Shown here: positions 25,978 through 36,124 of the stretch, in pieces | How the letters are laid out: every line of letters begins with the position of its first letter | Numbering within the stretch: position 1 is the first letter of the stretch | Source: JACNIZ01 sp964344765 | Lineage (GTDB): Bacteria; Planctomycetota; UBA1135 | DNA: 64,000 nucleotides | NCBI GenBank assembly: GCA_964344765.1 | Contig: CAYFOM010000019.1 | Location: 1 to 64,000 of the forward strand | Direction of reading: 5' to 3' | The notes under the pieces: generated by a model | Databases searched by the model: none | Seen by the model: the letters and a program-made list of their open reading frames with translations, nothing else | Told to the model about the DNA's origin: nothing | Translations under genes and position numbers: made by a program

Positions 25978-26709
25978 TTACTCGGATTCCAGCGAAACTT
26001 TGCGATGACGCAAAACACTGTCAATCGCTAAATCGCGGTCGAGGGCCCGATTCAAATCCAAAACGCGAAACCGCTCCTCACCGTCGGGCACGGACATCAA
26101 CAAGCCTGATTCGCCTTGGTGGAGCGATGCAAAAGGACCTTCGCTATTCACCAACGTCAGCGGCCATAGCCCGCCCTGCAATTTGACCTTTCGTCCACCC
26201 CGCCCGGCCGCCGCCAACATGCGCTGCAAAAACCGACGATCGTGGGCACCTAAATCCTCCACCCAAGCATCGGCCGGAGACGGCTCGGCGGATGGGAAGC
26301 ACAGCTCCAGCTTCCAATCCAGCACGTCGCCGTGAATTTGGTAGCCACGCACAGCCGTTGTTTGAGCGAAAAAGCGTAAGCGAGCGAAGTCCTCCACGCA
26401 CCAACTTCGGCTTAACAAGATCAGTCTTGGCTCGCGACCGCGTCGGTAAATCGGATCGGCGCCTTCCAATCCTTCCCGGAACGAGGTAATGACCTCTAAA
26501 GCCCAGTCATATGCCGAAGGCCCCATTTGCTCGAACATTCCGAACAAACACGGCCGCCCTAACAAGTCGATGCCATGCAAGCCAATCTCGGCACCCGATC
26601 GCAACGGAATAGCAAGATCTTGCAACAGCAATCCAGGTTCGACCCGCGCCGGCTTGGCGAGCAGGAATTCCACCAAACTGGATTGTTCCACAGGGTCCAG
26701 AGCGCTCAT
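25978..26709 (-). CDS. Hypothetical protein translationally coupled to ruvC
   Basis: A 243-residue soluble protein of unknown family. The ATG at 26709 overlaps the ruvC stop as ATGA, so the long frame upstream is not used. Residues about 35-60 read SGAEIGLHGIDLLGRPCLFGMFEQ, faintly like the core of PD-(D/E)xK nucleases, but the ExK triad is not present, so this stays a guess. Coupling to ruvC suggests a DNA-related role. Confidence 0.6.
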   Translation of the reverse strand: MSALDPVEQSSLVEFLLAKPARVEPGLLLQDLAIPLRSGAEIGLHGIDLLGRPCLFGMFEQMGPSAYDWALEVITSFREGLEGADPIYRRGREPRLILLSRSWCVEDFARLRFFAQTTAVRGYQIHGDVLDWKLELCFPSAEPSPADAWVEDLGAHDRRFLQRMLAAAGRGGRKVKLQGGLWPLTLVNSEGPFASLHQGESGLLMSVPDGEERFRVLDLNRALDRDLAIDSVLRHRKVSLESE

Positions 26710-27284
26710 TGCATCGACGCCCCCGGCGGAAGGTTGGAGCCCTTGCCCCGACGCCCCATCGTTATAGCCGAGTCCATTCCAGGAACCGTTTCCGCGCGGT
26801 GCTGCAAATCCAATCCGCACAGGGCAACCGCCAGTGCATCGGACTCGTCGAACGAGGCGAATTGGTGGCCATCCGGCAGTCCTAAACGCAACGCCACCAA
26901 TCGCGCCATTTGCTCTTTGGTGGCCGATCCGGCACCTGCGATGCGGCGCTTTATCACCGCCGGAGGCAATTCCACCACGCTTAAACCCAGCTCGGCGCAA
27001 GTCACCATAACCACTCCACGAGCTTCGCCAATTCGCAAAGCACTGCGCGCATTTTTGCCGAAAAACGCTGCTTCCAGCGTTAACTGGCCAGGCTTGTGCT
27101 GGTGTAGCAGCTGTAGCAATTCCTCGCGCAACCGTCGCAATCGCTCGGCGATGGGGTCACTGGACCGCCCCACCCTCCATGTGCCGCTACCTAAGCACAG
27201 GGGCACACCTTCGGCCTGGGCCTCCAAAACCGCCCATCCAACCTCCCGCGTACCAGGATCAATGCCCAGGATTCGATGTTGCAC
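26706..27284 (-). CDS. ruvC: Holliday junction resolvase RuvC
   Basis: A 192-residue RuvC that cuts four-way junctions during recombination. The catalytic acidic residues appear in GIDPGTREVGWAV (D9), LTLEAAFFGKNARS (E about 71) and SFDESDALAVALCGL (two Asp, about residues 140-143). The start is GTG at 27284. ruvA and ruvB are not adjacent. It is divergent from ispD with only 35 bp between the starts and couples to the hypothetical gene downstream. Confidence 0.94.
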   Translation of the reverse strand: MQHRILGIDPGTREVGWAVLEAQAEGVPLCLGSGTWRVGRSSDPIAERLRRLREELLQLLHQHKPGQLTLEAAFFGKNARSALRIGEARGVVMVTCAELGLSVVELPPAVIKRRIAGAGSATKEQMARLVALRLGLPDGHQFASFDESDALAVALCGLDLQHRAETVPGMDSAITMGRRGKGSNLPPGASMQ

Positions 27285-27319
27285 CCCTTCATGCTATCAG
27301 GATTGCTAGACTTCCCGCC

Positions 27320-28015
27320 ATGAACGCCGACGTCACCGCCGTCGTGCTCGCTGCCGGTCAGGGCCGCCGTATGGGCGGTACCAATAAGGCTTTACTTGCC
27401 CTAAACAACCGTCCGGTACTGGCTTATTCGCTCCAAGCCTTCCGCCGCAGCGCTGCTGTCGGCCAGCTGGTCGTGGTGATGAACGACCACGATGTCGAGG
27501 AGCTGCAAAAGCACTGGCAGCTCTCGCCGGCCGATTTGGGTGCGGATTTGGTAGTCGCCGGCGGCGCCGAACGATGGCTATCGAGCCAAAACGGCTGTCA
27601 AGCTGCGGAATTGCCGCTGGTTTTGGTTCATGACGCCGCTCGCGCCATGGTGACCACTGAAACCATCGATGCCGTCATCCGTGCCACCCGCAGCAACGGC
27701 GCGGCACTGGCCGCCCTGCCCTTGGCGGATACGTTGAAACGCGAAGCCGCCGGCGGCCGTGTTGGCGAAACCGTGCCTCGTGAAAATTTGTGGTGCGCGC
27801 AAACTCCGCAGGGCTTCCAACGTGATTTGTTGCTGCAGGCGTTTGAAAACTGGCAGCAGAACTACACCCACCTCCCCACCGACGAAGCAATGTTGGTCGA
27901 GGCCATCGGCACCGCGCCGATGCTGGTCCCTGCGCCGTCGTCGAACTTTAAACTGACCACCCCTGCCGACATGAAGCTCGCCGAGAGCATGCTGGCACTC
28001 ACTGAAAATGGCTGA
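27320..28015 (+). CDS. ispD: 2-C-methyl-D-erythritol 4-phosphate cytidylyltransferase
   Basis: A 231-residue enzyme of the MEP isoprenoid pathway that joins CTP and methylerythritol phosphate. The nucleotidyltransferase loop is VVLAAGQGRRMGGTNKALL; VLVHDAARAMV, LADTLKR and ENLWCAQTPQGFQ are the family's later landmarks, and NFKLTTPADMKLAE ends it. ATG 27320 is the natural start. Its end overlaps ispF by 8 bp. Confidence 0.95.
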   Translation: MNADVTAVVLAAGQGRRMGGTNKALLALNNRPVLAYSLQAFRRSAAVGQLVVVMNDHDVEELQKHWQLSPADLGADLVVAGGAERWLSSQNGCQAAELPLVLVHDAARAMVTTETIDAVIRATRSNGAALAALPLADTLKREAAGGRVGETVPRENLWCAQTPQGFQRDLLLQAFENWQQNYTHLPTDEAMLVEAIGTAPMLVPAPSSNFKLTTPADMKLAESMLALTENG

Positions 28016-28517
28016 CTCGCTACCCTCGCTGCCCAATGTCCCGCGCATAGGTATAGGTACCGACCGCCATCGCCTAGTTGCGGGACGTCCTTGCATTCTT
28101 GGCGGCGTCACCATCCATTGCCCGGTTGGCCCGCTTGGACATTCCGATGCCGACGCCGTGCTTCACGCAGTCTGCGATGCGCTGCTCGGCGCTGCCGGTT
28201 TGGATGACATCGGAACTTTGTTTCCGGATAGCGATCCTCAATGGCAAGGTGCGAGTTCTGCAGCTTTACTCGCCGACGTCATAAGTCGCGTTCAAAATTC
28301 TGGATTACGGGCGGCTTCGTTGGACATCACCGTGCATTGCGATCGCCCCAAAATCGGTCCTCACCGGGCCGCCATCCGCAGTCAGTTGGCTTCGTGGCTG
28401 GAATTGCCGGTCGATCGCGTCAACGTCAAAGGCAAGACTTTGGAAGGCGGCGGTGGTGAGCAAGAATACGTAGACGTAATTGCAGTCTGTTTGCTTACCA
28501 GCTCAGTGGAATCTTGA
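28008..28517 (+). CDS. ispF: 2-C-methyl-D-erythritol 2,4-cyclodiphosphate synthase
   Basis: A 169-residue IspF, a trimeric zinc enzyme of the MEP pathway. The metal ligands are in GIGTDRHRLVAGRPCILGG (Asp, His) and GHSDADAVLHAVCDALLGAAG (His). DIGTLFPDSDP and the C-terminal VNVKGKTLEGGGGEQEY follow the family. It overlaps ispD and its last 23 bp overlap the 3' end of the convergent large lipoprotein gene. Confidence 0.95.
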   Translation: MADSLPSLPNVPRIGIGTDRHRLVAGRPCILGGVTIHCPVGPLGHSDADAVLHAVCDALLGAAGLDDIGTLFPDSDPQWQGASSAALLADVISRVQNSGLRAASLDITVHCDRPKIGPHRAAIRSQLASWLELPVDRVNVKGKTLEGGGGEQEYVDVIAVCLLTSSVES

Positions 28518-31500
28518 GGTGATGCAGCGAGGGCCGCGGTGAAGACAAATCGACACCGTCTAATTCGGCATCGAGGTCAAACAAGATTTGGTATCGAAGA
28601 AAGCGCAGGCCTTCGAGTTCGCCGAGGTCGGAAGTCCATTTGGCCGGTCCCGGTAGCGGATCACCCGGCGAGTTGAAATCGAGCGGGGAAACTTCAGCGC
28701 CCTGGAATTGGATGTAAACCGCCGAATCGCTGCCGAGAACGTCGATCGCACCGCTGGTTGCAATGCGGAAGAAATGCGGTTGCAACGACCAATTCCTGCC
28801 GGCAGTAACCAGCAAGTTGCCATCCGCCGGGTCGGTGAGCAACGTCAGGATGTCGCTGTTGCGGTCATAAGCCGCACCCACCACACGGTGAGAATGGCTG
28901 CGTTCCGAATTGGGCTGGAATCCATATCCGCGCAACAAGTTGGGTTGATAAAGCAAATGAGGATGGGCGAGGAATGCCGAGCTTGCCGACGGAATGCGTA
29001 ACTCAAACTCATGCATGTTCAACGCCGCCGTAGCGCCACTTGTCACTTGGAAAAGCTTTTGAACACGATCATTTTCGGTTAACACACGACCGGTTTGCGG
29101 ATCAATGCCTTCCAATCGAAATACCGGGTCCGCGTAATTGGGATAATCCACTCCCGAACCGGTGCCCGGCTGGCGGATTTCCGCGACCCCGGTATCAATC
29201 CATTTGCTTCGCACCATCGATTGGGCAGAGAAGGTGGAAACCAAGGAATACGGTTGCGGTGCGGCGAATATGCGGAGCATCTCTTCCACGCGATCGCGAT
29301 TGAGGGGATTAAGCCCAGGGTTTCCGTCGTAAAGATAGCTTTGAATCTCGGCCGCACGGTTACTCGGCCACACGATGTCGGTGGCCGGATTGGGGACGTG
29401 GATTTGAATGACCCCATTGCCGCCGGCACCGCCACGTCCCACTGCATAGGTATCGTTTCCGTCATAGTCGACGCCTCCGGTGCCATTTAATTGGGTCGAG
29501 TTCACCTGCGACATGGCCCACCCGCGGCGCCCGCCTATGGCCTGGAACACTTCGGTGAAATAAACGCCGGCAATCGGGATTTCGTAGTAGCCACCCCCTT
29601 GAATGGTCCAGTTCTGATCTCCATTCTGATTGCCGTCGGTTATTTCGATTGCCGACAAATCCAATTTAGCCGCCGTTCCAATGACGATGTGTCCACCCGA
29701 ACCGCCGCCTGAACCGCTGACTTGACCGCGCGTCCAACCAATAGACTCGCCGCCGACGCCATCGCCACCGTTCGCCAAAACGCGGCCGGCAGCACCAATG
29801 GTGATGTTGCCGATGGCTTGGATCATCACCTGACCCCCGCCACCGCCACCAGGCCCGCCTTTGCGATAAACCTGAGTGGTTCCATTTGGGAATTGAGGAT
29901 CCGGGAACGAATCCACGACTGGATCATTGCCGCCGTCTCCGCGCACATAAAGCGCCATATCGCCCGAAGCGCCGCCCCCGGCTCCAGCCCACGGCACCAG
30001 TAATTCGCCGCGCGATACCGAGCCATCATTGTTTACCCGAACGCCCCAAAAGTCGTTGCCGGTATTGCCATCAAGCGTGAAGATCGACGGACCTCCTAGG
30101 CCACCGTCGGCACCGCGGGTTGGGTGGCCGAGCATACGTGGATATTCATTCCGATCATCCACAGCCATTGTTTCCCCAGCCAGCACGTTATTGCTAAACG
30201 GGTTGGACTCCAAAACCGGGTCATCCCAGGGTTCCGAAAAGCGCTGGTTAAAAGTGTTGTTATTGCCGTCTTTGTGTCCGTCTTGACTGTTGCCGGTCAG
30301 TGGATCCCAAATGAACTCGATTTGCTCATCTTCCATTCCATAAACACCATTGGGGCGAAGCGGATCAGTTTCGGCAGACCCCCATGAACCGCCGCGCATG
30401 CCCGCCTCGCCACCGTGGACTGCGTATACAAACCGCTGCCCTGGCAAGCGCGGATCCGTGGCAGTATTCCAATCCAAATTGTGGTCCATGGTGTAATTGC
30501 GATCCACACCTTCCATGCGATCATCCTGCCCCCATCGCGTCCAATAAACGGCGACGTTTTCAGTACGCGCAAAAGTTCCACCGCCGCCCCCGGCCGAGGT
30601 GTTGCAAACCGACTCCTTTTCATAATTGCTCGATTGATGGACAAAGCGTTGTTGGTTAAAGCCACCCTCGCCACCCTGGCCACCGCTGCCGGCGAAGCCC
30701 CAAGCGCCTTCGCCCGACATGCCACGCAAGGTTTCGCGCGTGGTTTCCTGTGACGAAGTTCCGCCACGCCCACCCCCGCACTCGCCGTGTGCGCCACCTT
30801 CGGGTCGGGTTGGTGAACCTAAGCCGGTGGGCCAAACCGCATCGTTGCCTGACACGTTGATTACGCCATTAATCTCGACCTCTCCGGTTGCATAAATCAC
30901 CAGTGGGTTATCGCCGCGACCGCGGATTTCGCTAGCGGCATCGAGGTAGAAATTTCGGCAATTCAATACGCCGTTGATCACCGTGTGGGTGGTGTTGTTT
31001 GCGTCAGTTACAAAGACTTGCGCATTGGTGCGCATTTCCAGGACGCCGTTATTCCAATAAAAGTCTTTGGTTGTAAACTCGCCGGGGAAACCGAAACTGG
31101 CTTGCACAAAGCCATCTTCAACATCTGCGAAGGGCAAGGGCATGGCATCGGTCAGGTCTAAGCCGATGCTGCTTTCGAAAAACTCCGGGATTTCGTCCGC
31201 GACGGCCGTTTGGCTCCAATTGACTTGATCCATTTGTAAGACTTCAGCCAGCGTTGGCGTGGCGAAGGCTGGAGGCCGGAGATCGGCAAAGTTTCGTTGG
31301 CCGACCAAGTCAGTCAGTTCCCGAGCGACCACTGCTTGCAGTTTGCGGTTGGGCGGCAAGACTCCAGCAACCTCAAGAACAATGATGGCTCCCTCTTCCA
31401 CGCAGTTGCGCTCAACGCGCAAATGGCCGGGCAATTTGTTGTCGCTAGGAAAGGTGTTCTCGGAACTGCTACCGACCTCACCATCGGCATAAAGTACATA

Positions 31501-32160
31501 AAGGTTGTCGCTATTTAAATTGCGCCTGCGCACGTCCAAAGCCTGATTGAATTGAAAACGCACCTGGGCGCCGTGGTCGCTCATGAAGTTCAAGCCCCAC
31601 GGCCATTGCAATCCGTCGACGGGGTGCAATTGCGGCGGACCGTCGATGTAATCCACAAATAGACCGCCCCCCACTTCCTTAGGTGTGGTGAAATTTCGAA
31701 CGACACCCTGCTGCAAACCGCGGCCATCGCGATCGCGAATCACCGCTGCCCCAAACGCGCTTGAAGACGGTAACGTCATCGAATAGGCCACCCCTCCGGG
31801 TAAAAACCCGCCATTGTCGTTCCCTTCCGAGTTGGGACAGGAGGGACGGAAATACAACAGTGTGGGATCTTCGCCATCGACTTCGAAGGATCCAGTCACT
31901 GGCAGATTGGTATCGGCCGAATGAAAGATAACCGTGGCGAACGACACCGAGTCCATATCGATGGCGTGATAAAATTTGAGCTCGATTAACTTGTTCAGCT
32001 GCCAAACCGCCCCGTCGCCGAGGTTCGTGCTTTCCAGGACGAAGTAGCCGGTGTTGTTTTGCTGACTGCTACCGTTTGCGCCGGATCCGCCGCAAGAATT
32101 GAGCAAGACGATTGCGCCAAAAACCAGCGCCTTCCATAGGTTGGGTTTGTGCAAGAACAT
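28495..32160 (-). CDS. Large glycine-rich surface lipoprotein, paralogue A
   Basis: A 1221-residue lipoprotein: MFLHKPNLWKALVFGAIVLLNSC gives a lipobox ending at C23. Residues about 40-180 look like an Ig-like/SbsA-type domain (LNKLIELKFYHAIDMDS, VTGSFEVDGEDP). The middle is a low-complexity Gly/Gly-Ser region (GGAHGECGGGRGGTSS, GGPGGGGGGQVMI, VSGSGGGSGGHIVI) whose alternating strands resemble a right-handed beta-helix. The C terminus ends with SSPRPSLHHLKIPLSW. It is collinear with the neighbouring paralogue B. Its role is unknown; a surface or matrix protein is inferred from the lipobox and composition. Confidence 0.8.
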   Translation of the reverse strand: MFLHKPNLWKALVFGAIVLLNSCGGSGANGSSQQNNTGYFVLESTNLGDGAVWQLNKLIELKFYHAIDMDSVSFATVIFHSADTNLPVTGSFEVDGEDPTLLYFRPSCPNSEGNDNGGFLPGGVAYSMTLPSSSAFGAAVIRDRDGRGLQQGVVRNFTTPKEVGGGLFVDYIDGPPQLHPVDGLQWPWGLNFMSDHGAQVRFQFNQALDVRRRNLNSDNLYVLYADGEVGSSSENTFPSDNKLPGHLRVERNCVEEGAIIVLEVAGVLPPNRKLQAVVARELTDLVGQRNFADLRPPAFATPTLAEVLQMDQVNWSQTAVADEIPEFFESSIGLDLTDAMPLPFADVEDGFVQASFGFPGEFTTKDFYWNNGVLEMRTNAQVFVTDANNTTHTVINGVLNCRNFYLDAASEIRGRGDNPLVIYATGEVEINGVINVSGNDAVWPTGLGSPTRPEGGAHGECGGGRGGTSSQETTRETLRGMSGEGAWGFAGSGGQGGEGGFNQQRFVHQSSNYEKESVCNTSAGGGGGTFARTENVAVYWTRWGQDDRMEGVDRNYTMDHNLDWNTATDPRLPGQRFVYAVHGGEAGMRGGSWGSAETDPLRPNGVYGMEDEQIEFIWDPLTGNSQDGHKDGNNNTFNQRFSEPWDDPVLESNPFSNNVLAGETMAVDDRNEYPRMLGHPTRGADGGLGGPSIFTLDGNTGNDFWGVRVNNDGSVSRGELLVPWAGAGGGASGDMALYVRGDGGNDPVVDSFPDPQFPNGTTQVYRKGGPGGGGGGQVMIQAIGNITIGAAGRVLANGGDGVGGESIGWTRGQVSGSGGGSGGHIVIGTAAKLDLSAIEITDGNQNGDQNWTIQGGGYYEIPIAGVYFTEVFQAIGGRRGWAMSQVNSTQLNGTGGVDYDGNDTYAVGRGGAGGNGVIQIHVPNPATDIVWPSNRAAEIQSYLYDGNPGLNPLNRDRVEEMLRIFAAPQPYSLVSTFSAQSMVRSKWIDTGVAEIRQPGTGSGVDYPNYADPVFRLEGIDPQTGRVLTENDRVQKLFQVTSGATAALNMHEFELRIPSASSAFLAHPHLLYQPNLLRGYGFQPNSERSHSHRVVGAAYDRNSDILTLLTDPADGNLLVTAGRNWSLQPHFFRIATSGAIDVLGSDSAVYIQFQGAEVSPLDFNSPGDPLPGPAKWTSDLGELEGLRFLRYQILFDLDAELDGVDLSSPRPSLHHLKIPLSW

Positions 32161-32301
32161 GCCAAAAGAAGTTCATGAACTTGATGAACCCGCAGTTATT
32201 CATCGCATTGCTACTTGCAAACGGCGTTCCATAGGCTGAGCGACGCAAATGCAAGGAAATTGAGCGTTGCCGCGCACAGCTGCGCGGATCCTTACCGGGC
32301 A

Positions 32302-32337
32302 TAAAAAAACTACCCCTCGCAACAATGCGAGGGGTAG
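32302..32337 (-). terminator. Terminator of the paralogue B gene
   Basis: CTACCCCTCGCA (32326-32337 read on minus) and TGCGAGGGGTAG (32310-32321) form a perfect 12 bp stem with a 4 nt loop, followed on the minus strand by seven T residues (32303-32309). It separates the two paralogues, so paralogue A needs its own promoter in the 32161-32301 gap. Confidence 0.9.
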
Positions 32338-32357
32338 CAAAGGAGGAAGCGTGATTC

Positions 32358-35300
32358 CTACCAGGTAAACGGCACCTTGAAGTACGACATCAGCGGACGC
32401 GGCGTCGACAAGTCAAGGCCGGTTCCGTTGGCGTCGATGTCAAACAGCACCTGATAGCGAATGAAGCGGTAGCCCTCAAGCTGGCTTAGATCCGAGGTCC
32501 AGGTGTTGGAACCAGGGAAAGGCGTGCCGGGCTCGTTGGAACCTGCTGCGGACTGTTCAGCTCCTTGGAATTGAATGCGAACCGCAGTGCCATCCGGCAA
32601 TGAATCCTGCAGACTACTGGTGGCCATGCGGAAGAAGCGCGGTTGAATCGCCCAGGTTGCCCCTGCACCGACAAGCAACGAGCCATCGGATGGGTCAGTG
32701 AGCAAGGTCAACACGTCGGTGCTTGCGTTGTACGAAGCACTGACGACGGTACGCGTAGTCGTGAACGAAGTGTTGGACTGGAATCCGTAACCCAACAACA
32801 GGTTGGGCTGCACCAAGAAGTGGTCGACGCTGGCGAAAGCATTCGATGCGTTGTTAATGCGCGCCTCGAACTCGAACAGGTCAACCTCGGTGGAAGAGCC
32901 GCTTGTAATCGCGGTCAGCGCAGTCACCATTCCGGATGTAGTCTGGATCGAACCGTCGCCGGTGTTGATACCAGCCAAGCTAATGATCGGGCTGTTGTAA
33001 TCCGGGTAGTCAACGCCGGTACCAGTAGTAGGCTGACGTAGCTCAGCCAAACCGGTATCAATCCACTTGCTGCGGAACATCGACTTCGACGAGAAGATGG
33101 GCACCAGGGCGTATGGCTTCGGTGCAGCGAAGATGCGCAACATTTCTTCGAGGCGATCACGATCCAGATCGTTGTTGATCACATCGCCGTTGTGCATGTA
33201 ATCCTTCATCTCGCTGGAGCTCGCCGTCGGCCACAAGATGTCCGTAGTCGGATCGGGCACGTGGATTTGAATGACGCCGTTACCGCCGGCACCACCGCGA
33301 CCCACTGCATAGGTTTCGTTACCGTCATCCTTGAAGCCGGTGCCCAAGTCAACGTTGTTCACCTGCGACATGGCCCAACCACGACGGCCGCCAACGGCAA
33401 CGAATACTTCGGTGAAGTATGCGCCGGTGATCGGAATCTCGTAGTAATCCTTATCCGCAATGGTCCAGTTACTATCACCATTCTGGTTTCCGTCCAGAAT
33501 ATCGATGGCCGACAGATCCAACTTTCCAGCGGTGCTCAGAACAATGTGACCACCGGAGCCGCCGCCCGAGCCGGAGACCTGACCGTAGGTCCAGCCAATG
33601 GACTCACCGCCCATGCCGTCGCCACCACGGGCCAAAACTTGACCGGCCGAGCCGATGATGATGTCGCCGATGGCCATGATCAAAACCTGACCACCACCGC
33701 CACCACCAGGAGCACCTTTGCGGTATCTCGCAATGTTGCCGTTCGGGAAGTTGGGCTCCGGGAAGCTGTCTTCCAGCGGTTCTTCGCCGTTGGTGCCCAT
33801 GCGGTAGTAAATCACCATGTCACCCGATGCACCGCCACCGGAACCGGCCCATGGGACCAGCAATTCGCCGGCGGTTACGGAACCGTCGTTGTTCAGACGG
33901 ACACCCCAGAAGTCATTACCAGTATCGGCGTCGTTCGAGAAGATTGACGGACCGGCCAGACCACCATCGGCACCGCGCGTCGGGTGACCCAACATTCGCG
34001 GGTACTCGTTCGTCGTGTCAACCGCGGTAGTGTGGTCACTGTGGTTACTGAACGGGTTCGGATCGCCGACCGGATCGGTCCACGGTGTCGAGAACCGCTC
34101 ATTAAAGGTTCCACCACTGCCGTGCTTCCAACCATCTTGGGCCTCGCCGGTCAGCGGGTCGTAGATGAAGTCCGGGCTTTCATCTTCCATACCAAACACG
34201 CCAACGATCTTCAGCGGGTCGGTCTCGGTCGTGCCCCAACTACTGCCGCGGATACCGGCTTCACCACCGGCCACGGTGTAGACGAAACGGTCACCGGACA
34301 ACTGCGGATCGGTCGCAGTGTTCCAGTTCAAACGGTGGTCCATCGAGTAGTTGCGGTCGACGCTCGGCATGCGGTCGTCTTCGGTCCAACGCGTCCAATA
34401 AATGGCGACGTTATCAGTCAGCGCGAAAGTACCGCCGCCACCGCCTGCTGCAGTGTTACTGACGGACTCTTTGGGGTAGCTACCGTCGTTACCTTTCTCT
34501 TGGTTAAAGCCGCCTTCACCGCCTTGGCCGCCGTTACCGGAGAAACCCCAAGCTCCATCACCGGACGAACCGCGATAAGTTTCCTGGAACACATCTTGCG
34601 AGGAAGTACCGCCGGCACCGCCACCGCATTCACCTTTGGCACCACCTTCGGGACGCTGCGGCGAGTTCAGACCGGTCGGCCAGATCGCGTTGTTACCCGA
34701 AACATTAATGGTGCCTTCGATAGTGATGTCGCCCGAAGCGTAAATCACCAATGGGTTGGCGCCGCGTGCACGCAAGGTGCTACCGGCAGCAACTGTGAAG
34801 TTGCGACAGTTAATCACACCATTCAAGATGGTGTGAGTGGTGTTGCCCGAGTCGGTGAAGAAGTTTTGCGAGTTGGTGGAAACTTCGGAGTAGCCTGAAT
34901 CCAGCACAAAATCCTTGGTCGTGAAATCGCCAGGGAAATCGAAGCTCGCTTGGACAAAACCGTCCTCCATCGTTGCGCCCGGCAACGGAAGTGCCGAAGC
35001 CAAGTCAACGTTGGTGGAGTTATCGAAGAATTCTTGGAATTCATCGGGAACCTCTTTGCTCGACCAATCGGTGGACGAGTCCCCCAATGCAACAGCCAAA
35101 GTCGGGGTGACGTGCGCCGCAGGACGGATGTCGGCGAAGTTGGATTGACCGGCAATGTCGGTGAACTCGCGCTTAATGATCGCCTGAAGTTTGCGATTCG
35201 GCGGCAACAGACCGGCAACCTCAAACAAAACCACAGCACCGGTTTCCACGCAGTTTTGTTCAATCCTTAGCGTACCGGGAAGCTTATTGGTGGTCGGGAA

Positions 35301-36011
35301 GACGTCTTCGTTTGCAGTTCCTATTTCTCCGTCGGCATAGAGAATGTAAAGGTTCAGCAGGTTGAGGTTCAGATCGCGCGCATCAATAGCCTGGTTGAAG
35401 TGGAAGCGAATGAACGGGTCGGGATCGTTGTAAAAGTTCAAGCCTTCCGGCCACTCGATCGACGGCGAGGCAATCAGCTTCGGCGGCCCATCGACGTAGT
35501 CCAAGAACAGGCTGGAACCGGCACCAGTCGGCGTGCGGAAAGTGCGCGATACGCCTTGCGCCAGGGCACGACCTTTGGTGTCGCGCAGCACTTCGGCACC
35601 GAAGGCGGTCGAGCTTGGAATGGTCAGGCTGTAACTATTGCCACCGGGGACAAAGCCGCCGTTGGAGTTGTCGTTTGCAGTCGGACAAGTCGGGCGGAAG
35701 TAAATGGTGCGCGCGTCATCGGCGTCGACTTCAAACGAACCGGTCACGGGCTGCATGACGTCGTCCGAGGAGAAGATCACCGTGCCGAAGTGCACCGTGT
35801 CCATATCCACCGGGTTGTTAAAAGTCAGCTGGATCAGCTTGTTCAGCTCCCAGGTGACTCCGTCGCCCATGTTGGTCGTTTCCAGCAAAAAGTTACCGGA
35901 GTTGTTCTGGCCACCGACGCTGGTGGCTGAACCACCACCGCAACCAGGCACCAGTAGCAGGGCACCGACCAGGCCGACGGCACCAAGGCTTCTGAGATTA
36001 TTGCTCACCAT
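32358..36011 (-). CDS. Large glycine-rich surface lipoprotein, paralogue B
   Basis: A 1217-residue lipoprotein counted from ATG 36011, which gives MVSNNLRSLGAVGLVGALLLVPGC with a lipobox; a GTG at 36041 would add ten residues. It matches paralogue A along its whole length: Ig-like N-terminal domain (LNKLIQLTFNNPVDMDT), Gly-rich blocks (GGAKGECGGGAGGTSS, GAPGGGGGGQVLIM, VSGSGGGSGGHIVL), AVGRGGAGGNGVIQIHVP, and a C terminus ending LSTPRPLMSYFKVPFTW. The two clearly arose by duplication. Function unknown. Confidence 0.8.
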   Translation of the reverse strand: MVSNNLRSLGAVGLVGALLLVPGCGGGSATSVGGQNNSGNFLLETTNMGDGVTWELNKLIQLTFNNPVDMDTVHFGTVIFSSDDVMQPVTGSFEVDADDARTIYFRPTCPTANDNSNGGFVPGGNSYSLTIPSSTAFGAEVLRDTKGRALAQGVSRTFRTPTGAGSSLFLDYVDGPPKLIASPSIEWPEGLNFYNDPDPFIRFHFNQAIDARDLNLNLLNLYILYADGEIGTANEDVFPTTNKLPGTLRIEQNCVETGAVVLFEVAGLLPPNRKLQAIIKREFTDIAGQSNFADIRPAAHVTPTLAVALGDSSTDWSSKEVPDEFQEFFDNSTNVDLASALPLPGATMEDGFVQASFDFPGDFTTKDFVLDSGYSEVSTNSQNFFTDSGNTTHTILNGVINCRNFTVAAGSTLRARGANPLVIYASGDITIEGTINVSGNNAIWPTGLNSPQRPEGGAKGECGGGAGGTSSQDVFQETYRGSSGDGAWGFSGNGGQGGEGGFNQEKGNDGSYPKESVSNTAAGGGGGTFALTDNVAIYWTRWTEDDRMPSVDRNYSMDHRLNWNTATDPQLSGDRFVYTVAGGEAGIRGSSWGTTETDPLKIVGVFGMEDESPDFIYDPLTGEAQDGWKHGSGGTFNERFSTPWTDPVGDPNPFSNHSDHTTAVDTTNEYPRMLGHPTRGADGGLAGPSIFSNDADTGNDFWGVRLNNDGSVTAGELLVPWAGSGGGASGDMVIYYRMGTNGEEPLEDSFPEPNFPNGNIARYRKGAPGGGGGGQVLIMAIGDIIIGSAGQVLARGGDGMGGESIGWTYGQVSGSGGGSGGHIVLSTAGKLDLSAIDILDGNQNGDSNWTIADKDYYEIPITGAYFTEVFVAVGGRRGWAMSQVNNVDLGTGFKDDGNETYAVGRGGAGGNGVIQIHVPDPTTDILWPTASSSEMKDYMHNGDVINNDLDRDRLEEMLRIFAAPKPYALVPIFSSKSMFRSKWIDTGLAELRQPTTGTGVDYPDYNSPIISLAGINTGDGSIQTTSGMVTALTAITSGSSTEVDLFEFEARINNASNAFASVDHFLVQPNLLLGYGFQSNTSFTTTRTVVSASYNASTDVLTLLTDPSDGSLLVGAGATWAIQPRFFRMATSSLQDSLPDGTAVRIQFQGAEQSAAGSNEPGTPFPGSNTWTSDLSQLEGYRFIRYQVLFDIDANGTGLDLSTPRPLMSYFKVPFTW

Positions 36012-36124
36012 TAGTTTGTTACAGGCTTCACGCGGAAACACACGATTCCCACAAAGTAGACCGCAAATGCTGTACCAGCTTAGCTCGGCCCTGTACGCGT
36101 AGGAAAGGCGCGAATCCGCGCTGT

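Noticed and set aside
26710..27000. N-terminal extension of the ruvC-coupled hypothetical protein
   Set aside because: It lies wholly inside ruvC in another frame; ATGA coupling at 26706-26709 gives a better start.
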